Shown here in pieces: positions 16,706 through 22,831 of a stretch of 41,376 nt of DNA. This DNA comes from Desulfofundulus australicus DSM 11792 (GTDB lineage: Bacteria; Bacillota; Desulfotomaculia; Desulfotomaculales; Desulfovirgulaceae). The stretch spans positions 1 through 41,376 of the forward strand of contig NZ_FQUW01000027.1 in the NCBI RefSeq assembly GCF_900129285.1. The letters run 5' to 3'. Position 1 is the stretch's first letter. Every line of letters begins with the position of its first letter. The notes under the pieces are model-generated. The model made no database searches. It was not told the DNA's origin and saw nothing but the letters and a program-made list of their open reading frames with translations. The position numbers and the translations under genes were made by a program.

Positions 16706-18340
16706 ATGAATTCTTATGGCTACTGGATACTGGGACTGGCCGTCTTATATACGGCGGTGCTCATAGTTCTGGGCAATATTGTCCGTCGCAGGGCTACCTC
16801 TGCCGAGGGGTTCTGGGTGGGTGGCCGGTCCTTCAGGCCCTGGATGGTATTTGCGTGCATTACCGGCCTCTTCTCTGGTTCTACCTTTATCGCTGTTATG
16901 GAACTGGCTTATCTTAAAGGAGTATCCGCCGCGTGGTATGGTGTGGCGGAAATGGTGCATGTGCTCATTATCGCAATTGTGCTCCTGGGGATGTTTCGCC
17001 GGAAATTGGTTGTTACCATTTCCGGCCTGATTGGCGACCACTTTGGCCGGTTTGCTCTGGGAGTGGCAGGGCTGATTACAGCCTTAACCTTCCCTATGTG
17101 GTCGGTGGCAACCGCCCTTTCCTTTGCCTCCGCGGTTTCCGCCTTTACCAACCTGCCCATTACGGTTTCCGTGATTATCAGCGCCCTGTTGCTGCTGATA
17201 TACCTTCAGGCTGGTGGTATGTGGTCGGTGGTTATGACCCAAACCGCCAACACCATTATGTTCGCCCTCATGTTTATTATAGGCGCCGTTGCTTTCTTCA
17301 TCAAACCGGGGATTGGTGGTCTGACCCAGCTGGCCGCGAGCAGACCCGAGATGTTTGACCCCGCCGGGGTAGGCCTGCAGGTAATTATTGCCTGGTTCGC
17401 CACCTTTCTCATCAACGTGCTGCTGGCCCAGGCCGCCTTACAGATGGCCCTGTCCTGCCGCACGGTGGAAGAGGGGCGCAGGGGGCTACTTATGGCTGTT
17501 GGTGCTAACATTTTCTTCATCTTCTTCGGCGTTCTCTTCGGCCTGGCTGCTGCGACGGTAGTTCCCGGCGGTGCCAGGGGAATGATCCAGGTACCCCTCT
17601 ACCTGGCGCAGGTGCTTCCCGCCCCCCTGGTGGGATTGTTCTTCCTCGGTGTTTGGGCCTGCGCCCTGGGCTGGGGAGCACCCTGCCAGTTCTCCGGTTC
17701 CACCAGTCTGGGCAGGGACTTCATGGGTGCGGTTAACCCCGGATTAGCCGACGAACAAAAAGTTCGTTATACCAGGATCTCCCTGGTGATTTTAACCGGA
17801 TTGATGATCCTGCTCAGCTTTCTGCGCAGCGATCAGGCCGCCTGGTGGAACGTGCTGGCCTGGACCCTGCGCAACGGGGCCACCTTTGCCCCGGTGGTGG
17901 CGGCTCTGTTCTGGCCCCTGGCTACACGGCGGGCTGCGGTTACCGCCATGCTCTGCGGGTTCCTATTCGGCCTGGCCTGGTATTACCTGGGCGGCTGGCA
18001 TCCGAGTAATTTCTACCTGAACATTCACCCGGTGTTTGTGGGCATGTCGGCCAATATCCTGGGTTTGGTTGTGGTAACTCTGGTGGAACAGGCCGGGAAA
18101 TGGCGTATAGGCGGACCCAACCTGGCAGCTGTACGCCGGTCCCTGGCCCTGTTTTCCGGCACCGCTACCGCAGCGGTTCTGTTCCTGATCCTCACCAGCT
18201 TCGGCTGGCTGCATAAAAAGGGATTATTGGGCCTGGCCCTCTTCCTGGTGGTAACAGGTCTCTATCTCCTGATTTTGTCCGTGGTGGTGCCCAAAGAGGA
18301 AATGGTGGCCGATATGGAAACGGACCCCGCCACGGCATGA
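16706..18340 (+). CDS. Sodium:solute symporter (SSS family)
   Basis: A 544-residue inner-membrane protein with about 13 hydrophobic segments, the size and layout of the sodium/solute symporter family (LeuT fold). It begins with a hydrophobic helix, followed by the family-like RRRATSAEGFWVGGRSF and ACITGLFSGSTFI segments. The substrate could be an amino acid, a monocarboxylate or another organic acid; the sequence alone does not decide. Its start ATG follows GGGGGGAAAG. It is driven by the sigma-54 promoter at 16621. OsmC-like and GcvH-like genes follow on the same strand with no clear terminator between. Confidence 0.87.
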   Translation: MNSYGYWILGLAVLYTAVLIVLGNIVRRRATSAEGFWVGGRSFRPWMVFACITGLFSGSTFIAVMELAYLKGVSAAWYGVAEMVHVLIIAIVLLGMFRRKLVVTISGLIGDHFGRFALGVAGLITALTFPMWSVATALSFASAVSAFTNLPITVSVIISALLLLIYLQAGGMWSVVMTQTANTIMFALMFIIGAVAFFIKPGIGGLTQLAASRPEMFDPAGVGLQVIIAWFATFLINVLLAQAALQMALSCRTVEEGRRGLLMAVGANIFFIFFGVLFGLAAATVVPGGARGMIQVPLYLAQVLPAPLVGLFFLGVWACALGWGAPCQFSGSTSLGRDFMGAVNPGLADEQKVRYTRISLVILTGLMILLSFLRSDQAAWWNVLAWTLRNGATFAPVVAALFWPLATRRAAVTAMLCGFLFGLAWYYLGGWHPSNFYLNIHPVFVGMSANILGLVVVTLVEQAGKWRIGGPNLAAVRRSLALFSGTATAAVLFLILTSFGWLHKKGLLGLALFLVVTGLYLLILSVVVPKEEMVADMETDPATA

Positions 18341-18392
18341 TTACCTGGGGTTGAAGTAATTTTCAATAAATTTTAGGAAGGAGACATGGGTT

Positions 18393-18839
18393 ATGTCAGA
18401 AGTGATCGTGAAATGGGAAGGGAATATGAAATTCGTGGGCATTGATGAAGCCGGGCGGCAGGTGGCCATGGATGCCAGCCAGATATATGGAGGCATGAAT
18501 CAGGGTGTAAGGCCCATGGAGTTACTGCTGATGGCTCTTGGCGGTTGTTCCGGAATTGAACTGGCTCACATTTTAAAAAAGATGCGGGTTCAATTTGACA
18601 GCCTGCTCATAGAAGTGGAAGGGAAGCGGGCGGAAGATCACCCCAAAGTTTTTGAGAATATCAATATAGTTTATAAATTAACTGGACCCAACTTGCCACC
18701 GGAAAAGATCTACCACGCTTTGAAGCTTACCGATGAAAAATATTGCTCCGTATCCAACATGGTGAATAAGGCGGCTGCTATTTCTTATGCATTCGAGTTA
18801 AACGGTACCAGGTTTGTATATCCTGCCCGGGAAGAATAA
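18393..18839 (+). CDS. OsmC/Ohr-family protein
   Basis: A 148-residue protein of the OsmC fold. The core pattern is present: GMNQGVRPMELLLMALGGCSGIELAHILKKM, in which the first conserved cysteine is within GGCSG (near residue 51). A second cysteine lies in DEKYCSVSNMV near residue 116. These two cysteines are the redox pair that reduces organic hydroperoxides in characterised members, using a lipoyl-type dithiol in Ohr. That link is notable here, because lpdA, a GcvH-like protein and lipoate-synthase-like genes surround it. ATG 18393 follows AGGAAGGAG. Many OsmC-like proteins have other or unknown roles, so the activity is inference. Confidence 0.85.
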   Translation: MSEVIVKWEGNMKFVGIDEAGRQVAMDASQIYGGMNQGVRPMELLLMALGGCSGIELAHILKKMRVQFDSLLIEVEGKRAEDHPKVFENINIVYKLTGPNLPPEKIYHALKLTDEKYCSVSNMVNKAAAISYAFELNGTRFVYPAREE

Positions 18840-18853
18840 AAGGAGGTCTGACA

Positions 18854-19237
18854 ATGGTGTATCCGCAGGAATTAAAGTATCACCGGGAGCACGCCTGGGT
18901 AAGGGTGGAAGGTGAAAAAGCCCGTATTGGTGTGACGGATTATGCTCAAAAACAGCTGGGCGACATTTTATTTGCCGATCTGCCGTCAAAAGGTGATGTG
19001 ATTGTTGCCGGGGAGCCATTCGGCCGGCTGGAATCGGTAAAATCGGTTTCCGATGTCATTGCTCCGGTGAGCGGGACGGTGCTGGAGGTTAACGAGCAGG
19101 TGGTGGAGCACCCGGACCTGGTAAACCTGGATCCCTATGGTGAAGGGTGGTTGATCCTGGTTCAAATGTCCAGCACTGCGGAGATTGAACAGTTGCTAAA
19201 TGCAGCGGAGTATGCAACAATAGTGCAGGAAGAATAA
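18854..19237 (+). CDS. gcvH: Glycine cleavage system H-like lipoyl protein
   Basis: A 127-residue lipoyl-domain carrier. The lysine to be lipoylated is in RLESVKSVSDV, near residue 62, with the hallmark ESVKSVS context. HREHAWVRVEGEKARIGVTD at the N-terminus and NLDPYGEGWLILVQM near the end are typical of GcvH. No gcvT or gcvP is next to it, so it may serve in a distant glycine system or as a general lipoyl carrier. It lies 14 bases after the OsmC gene with AAAAGGAGG upstream, in a run that continues into two radical SAM genes expected to install the lipoyl sulfurs. Confidence 0.93.
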   Translation: MVYPQELKYHREHAWVRVEGEKARIGVTDYAQKQLGDILFADLPSKGDVIVAGEPFGRLESVKSVSDVIAPVSGTVLEVNEQVVEHPDLVNLDPYGEGWLILVQMSSTAEIEQLLNAAEYATIVQEE

Positions 19238-19258
19238 GAGGAGTCGGAGTGATGTCCT

Positions 19259-20149
19259 GTGAGCGGGGGTAGCGGTCTTCCCCTGGAGCGGCTGCTGGAA
19301 GAGGCCTGGCGGGTGCGGTGGCGGAACTTTGCCCGCCAGGTGGAGTTCGTGCGGCCCACCGCCACCCGGTCGGTTAGCGTTACCGGCACCTCCTGTGCCC
19401 TTAACTGCGCCCACTGCGGGGGCCATTTTCTCCAGGGGATGCTGCCCCTGCCCCGGCTGATGGAGCGCTGGCAAAGGGGCGAGGAACTGCCCTGGACCAG
19501 CCTGCTTGTTTCGGGCGGCTGCGACCCTGAAGGGGTGGTGCCCGTGGCGCGCCACCTGGACCAGTTGCGGGAACTGGCGGCCAGCTTTAAACTGAACCTG
19601 CACCCGGGCCTGGTGGACGAAAAAACGGCCCGGCTCATCGGTCAGGTAGCCAGCGCGGTTTCCTTTGATTTAATCCTGGATGGTGATACCATTGCCGAGG
19701 TGCTGGGGCTTTCCTGCGGCCCGCAGGACTACCTGCGGGTCTACCGCCAGCTCAGACGTTACAGCCGGGTTTTCCCCCATCTGGTGGTGGGGTTAAAGGG
19801 CGGCCGCCTCCGCGGGGAGTACCGGGTGCTGGAAGCGCTGGCCGATCTGGGGGCGGAGGCCCTGGTGGTCATTGTGTTCTTTCCGGTGCCCGGCACCGCT
19901 TACAGCGGTTGCCGCCCTCCTGATGTAGAAGAGGTGGCGCGCCTTCTGGCCACTGCCCGGCTCATGCTCCCCCGGCTGCCCATCTACCTGGGGTGCATGC
20001 GTCCGGCGGGGAGCTACCGGGCCCGGCTGGACGCCCTGGCGGTGCGGGCGGGGGTGAACCGGCTGGTGCTGCCCGCCCCGCCGGCCCGGGAACTGGCCCG
20101 GGAGCTGGGACTGGAGGTGGCCTGGCGCCGGGAATGCTGCGTGCTGTAA
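19259..20149 (+). CDS. Radical SAM protein, LipS1-like (probable lipoate synthase subunit)
   Basis: A 296-residue radical SAM enzyme. The [4Fe-4S]/SAM motif CxxxCxxC is SCALNCAHCGGHF near residues 46-53, and a glycine-rich SGGCDPEG segment follows. The C-terminus ends in RRECCVL, two cysteines that could bind a second cluster. Size, motif and above all its pairing with the next radical SAM gene beside gcvH fit the two-protein lipoate synthases LipS1/LipS2 of archaea and some bacteria, which insert sulfur into octanoyl-GcvH. Database annotation is often biotin-synthase-like. GTG 19259 follows GAGGAGTCGGAG. Assignment to LipS1 rather than LipS2 is from memory of the families and should be treated as likely, not proven. 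Confidence 0.68.
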   Translation: MSGGSGLPLERLLEEAWRVRWRNFARQVEFVRPTATRSVSVTGTSCALNCAHCGGHFLQGMLPLPRLMERWQRGEELPWTSLLVSGGCDPEGVVPVARHLDQLRELAASFKLNLHPGLVDEKTARLIGQVASAVSFDLILDGDTIAEVLGLSCGPQDYLRVYRQLRRYSRVFPHLVVGLKGGRLRGEYRVLEALADLGAEALVVIVFFPVPGTAYSGCRPPDVEEVARLLATARLMLPRLPIYLGCMRPAGSYRARLDALAVRAGVNRLVLPAPPARELARELGLEVAWRRECCVL

Positions 20150-20155
20150 TCACCG

Positions 20156-20174
20156 GGGCCTTCCGGCCCCTTCT
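20156..20174 (+). terminator. Small hairpin between the radical SAM genes
   Basis: GGGGCC-TTCC-GGCCCC followed by TTCTTT, just after the first radical SAM gene. It may act as an attenuator or mRNA-processing element within the operon. Confidence 0.5.
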
Positions 20175-20193
20175 TTGATTGGGGTGGTAAGAT

Positions 20194-21153
20194 TTGCACT
20201 GGTATGTTTCCGAAGGGACGGCGGCGGTGCTGGGCCTTCTCCCCGTGCGGCTGGACGAGGTGCCGACCACCGCTTACCTGATGACCGGAGAACACTGCGC
20301 CCGGGACTGCGCCTTCTGTGCCCAGGCCCGCTCCAGCCGGGGGCGGGCCCACCGCCTGTCCCGGGTGATCTGGCCTCCTTTTGCTGTTGCAGAGGTCCTG
20401 CCCCGCCTTGTTGATGCCTGCCGTGCCGGGCGGATTCGCCGGGTTTGCTTTCAGGTGGTGCACTCGGCAGGCTACTTCCAGCGGGTCCGGCAGGCCGTTG
20501 CCGCGGTGCGCCGGGAGGTGGACATCCCTTTGTGCGTTTCCGTCGGGCTGCAAACGGTGGAGGAGGTAGGGGAGCTGCTGGAGGAGGGGGTGGATGTGGT
20601 GGGCCTGCCCCTGGATGCGGCCACCCCGCAGCTCTACCGGGAGCTGAAAGGCGGCAGCTGGGAGCGGCACCTTCGCCTGCTGCAGGAAGCGGCGGCGCAG
20701 TTTCCGGGCCGGGTGGGCACACACCTGATCATCGGCCTGGGCGAAAGCGAGGAAGAGGCCATCCGGTTGATGGGGGAACTGCTGTCCTGCGGGGTGGGGG
20801 TGGCCCTCTTTGCTTTCACCCCGCTGCCGGGCACCAGGCTGGAGCATCACCGGCCTCCCGACCTGAGGACCTACCGGCGGATCCAGGCAGCCCATTACCT
20901 TTTGAAGCGGGGCCTGGTGCGGCCGGGCGGGATAAAATTTGAAGGCGGCAGGCTCGTGGACTGGGGCATTCCCCGGGAGGAACTGGCCCTATACCTGGCG
21001 GACGGCGAAGCTTTCCGCACCACGGGCTGCCCGGACTGCAACCGGCCCTACTACAACGAGCGGCCCGGAAAAACCCCCTACAACTATCCCCGTCCCCTCA
21101 ACCCCCGGGAAGCCGGGGAGGCGGTAAAGCTGGTGCTGGAAGGGGGAAAATAA
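20194..21153 (+). CDS. Radical SAM protein, LipS2-like (probable lipoate synthase subunit)
   Basis: A 319-residue radical SAM enzyme with the cluster motif GEHCARDCAFCAQARSS near residues 31-47 and a full partial-TIM-barrel pattern (LCVSVGLQTVEEVGELLEEG, THLIIGLGESEEEA, FTPLPGTRLE). The C-terminal TTGCPDCNRPYYNERPGKTP is a second cysteine region typical of the biotin-synthase-like proteins now assigned as LipS2. It probably works with the preceding protein to convert octanoyl-GcvH to lipoyl-GcvH. It is not biotin synthase: it lacks that enzyme's usual context and C-terminal pattern. TTG 20194 follows GGGGTGG. A strong terminator ends the unit. Confidence 0.7.
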   Translation: MHWYVSEGTAAVLGLLPVRLDEVPTTAYLMTGEHCARDCAFCAQARSSRGRAHRLSRVIWPPFAVAEVLPRLVDACRAGRIRRVCFQVVHSAGYFQRVRQAVAAVRREVDIPLCVSVGLQTVEEVGELLEEGVDVVGLPLDAATPQLYRELKGGSWERHLRLLQEAAAQFPGRVGTHLIIGLGESEEEAIRLMGELLSCGVGVALFAFTPLPGTRLEHHRPPDLRTYRRIQAAHYLLKRGLVRPGGIKFEGGRLVDWGIPREELALYLADGEAFRTTGCPDCNRPYYNERPGKTPYNYPRPLNPREAGEAVKLVLEGGK

Positions 21154-21155
21154 AC

Positions 21156-21180
21156 GCAGCGGTTACACCGCTGCTTTTTT
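21156..21180 (+). terminator. Terminator closing the lipoyl gene cluster
   Basis: GCAGCGGT-TAC-ACCGCTGC is a perfect eight-base-pair stem followed by six T residues, directly after the LipS2-like stop. Confidence 0.92.
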
Positions 21181-21515
21181 ATCTGTGGATGATGGAGAAT
21201 TGTGCCAAAGCAAGTGATCTGATGGTAGATTCGTCCTGTTTCTGGCAGGAGTGTGCGCATGCATGTCGAATAACTGCTATAGACTGGTAAAGCGAACCAG
21301 GCAACTTGAGATTATGGTATAAAGTTACTATTTTTATTGGTAGGTACGGCTCTGGCTGCACCGGCCGCCGGCGGTTAAGGTAAGAGAAGGGGGCGGGTAT
21401 TCCTGCAGGTAAATGCCGTCACCCCGCAGGCAGCCTGCCCTTAGCCGGGATCAGGGGTGAGTTCCCGGAATGTTCCGGCAGCCGGAGCCGGCCTGCGCGG
21501 CGAAAGGTGGTTCGG
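21181..21515. promoter_or_regulatory. Promoter region of the CRISPR-Cas island
   Basis: No gene is visible. A weak promoter candidate is TTGAGA (21306-21311) and TATTTT (21329-21334), 17 bases apart. A perfect palindrome CCGGAA-TG-TTCCGG lies at 21465-21478, 37 bases upstream of the CARF-HTH start, and is a candidate operator for that protein. Confidence 0.4.
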
Positions 21516-22415
21516 ATGAGCTATTCTCCCCTCTCCCCCGACAAAGGCAGCCGCCGTAACGGTATACTGGTAGCCACCCTGGGCGTGGAACCCCAGGTGG
21601 TGACCATCACGCTGGATCACCTGCTGTCAGGTGGAGAGGCCATTGTTGAAGTGGTGGTAATCTACACGGAAACCGCCAGGGTGCGGGAAGCCCTGGAAGT
21701 TATCGGGGAAGAGTTTCGGAAAGCGTCCTATCCGGGTATACGGCTGCGGGCCGTTCCCGTTTCTTCTGCGGACGGGCCCGTGGGGGATTTCTGTACCGAT
21801 GAGGACCTGCGGGCTCTCCTGCGCACCCTGTACGGGGAAATCCGCCGCGCCCGCCAGGCGGGGGTTGTCCACCTCTGCATATCCGGCGGGCGCAAGGTTA
21901 TGGGCATCCTGGGCATGGTGGTGGCCCAGCTCCTTTTCGGGCCGGAGGATCGGGTCTGGCACCTGATCACGGAAGGCTGGCAGCCCGGTTCCGAGCGCCG
22001 GCTGCATCTCTCCCCCGAAGATAAGGCCTGGCTGGTATCCGTGCCGGTTCTCCGCTGGAGTGAAGCCGGGGTGCTGATGCAGACCGTGGCCGAAATGAAT
22101 GACCCTGCCGAAGTGGTGGCCTGGTACGAGAAACTCAGCCGGGCCAACCGGATCAAAAGGCAGCGGGAATTCATTGAGCGCTGGCTGACCCGTGCCGAAA
22201 GGGAGGTGGTCCGCCTGGCCTGCCGGGGCCTGGACAATGCCGCCATTGCCGCCGCCCTCTTCAAGCAGGAGCAGACGGTGGCCAACCAGCTGCGGGGAGT
22301 TTACGAAAAACTGCGGGACTGGCTGGGTTACCCTGACGGTAACGTGGACCGCAGCAAACTGATCGCCGAGTTTGCGCCATATTTTGCCCTGGTGGAGGGA
22401 AGTGAGAGTAAGTGA
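21516..22415 (+). CDS. CARF protein of the NE0113 family with LuxR-type HTH
   Basis: A 299-residue two-domain protein. The N-terminal CRISPR-associated Rossmann fold (about residues 15-185) shows the nucleotide-binding motifs ILVATLGVEPQVVTITLDHL and VVHLCISGGRKVMGILGMV, in which the GGRK motif fits the cyclic-oligoadenylate pocket. After a linker, residues 225-285 form a GerE/LuxR-type helix-turn-helix: LTRAEREVVRLACRGLDNAA, then IAAALFKQEQTVANQLRGVY. It is therefore probably a transcription regulator switched by cyclic oligoadenylate. It opens the island and overlaps csx15 by four bases (GTGA). The ATG at 21516 has AAAGGTGG upstream; GTG 21507 is an alternative. DNA target and ligand size are unknown. 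Confidence 0.8.
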   Translation: MSYSPLSPDKGSRRNGILVATLGVEPQVVTITLDHLLSGGEAIVEVVVIYTETARVREALEVIGEEFRKASYPGIRLRAVPVSSADGPVGDFCTDEDLRALLRTLYGEIRRARQAGVVHLCISGGRKVMGILGMVVAQLLFGPEDRVWHLITEGWQPGSERRLHLSPEDKAWLVSVPVLRWSEAGVLMQTVAEMNDPAEVVAWYEKLSRANRIKRQREFIERWLTRAEREVVRLACRGLDNAAIAAALFKQEQTVANQLRGVYEKLRDWLGYPDGNVDRSKLIAEFAPYFALVEGSESK

Positions 22416-22792
22416 GGATAATTAATTTTTCTCATCCTTTGACGGAGCAGAATTTGCGGGAAATTGAAAACCTGACCGGGTGTCCGGTTTCAGAGGTGAT
22501 TGAAGTACCCAGCCAGGTGGACCTGCAGAGCCCTCTGGAACCGCAGATTGCTTCCCGGCTGGACGAACTGGGGTTAAGCTCCCGGGATTGGCAGACCGAA
22601 CCGCTGCTGCTCAACCTGCCCTCCCTGAACTGCAGTGCAGCCGTGGTTCTGGCCATCGTGCACGGGCGGATGGGCTATTTCCCACCCGTTCTGCGCCTGC
22701 GTCCCGATAATGACGGCCTGGTGCCGCGATTTACCGTCGCGGAGATATTAAACCTCCAGGCCATCCGCGAGCGGGCCCGGGGGAAGCGGTGA
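22412..22792 (+). CDS. csx15: CRISPR-associated protein Csx15 (predicted ring nuclease)
   Basis: A 126-residue protein. Its N-terminus (INFSHPLTEQNLREIENLTG) and the LVPRFTVAEILNLQAIRE ending match my recollection of the Csx15 family. A central SLNCSAAVVLAIVHGRMGYFP segment looks like a Rossmann-type strand-helix. Csx15 has been proposed, with Csx16 and Csx20, as a CARF-related ring nuclease that removes cyclic oligoadenylate and so ends type III signalling. That role is from published prediction, not from residues I can point to. The GTG start overlaps the stop of the CARF-HTH gene, so the sensor and its possible off-switch are translationally coupled. Confidence 0.75.
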   Translation: MRIINFSHPLTEQNLREIENLTGCPVSEVIEVPSQVDLQSPLEPQIASRLDELGLSSRDWQTEPLLLNLPSLNCSAAVVLAIVHGRMGYFPPVLRLRPDNDGLVPRFTVAEILNLQAIRERARGKR

Positions 22793-22831
22793 AAGGAGAG
22801 ATTATGATTAGCAGACGGAGGTGATAAGAAT

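Noticed and set aside
20194-21153. Biotin synthase (bioB) as the identity of the second radical SAM gene
   Set aside because: The pairing with another radical SAM gene next to gcvH and the C-terminal CPDC region fit a LipS2-like enzyme better; no other biotin genes are present.
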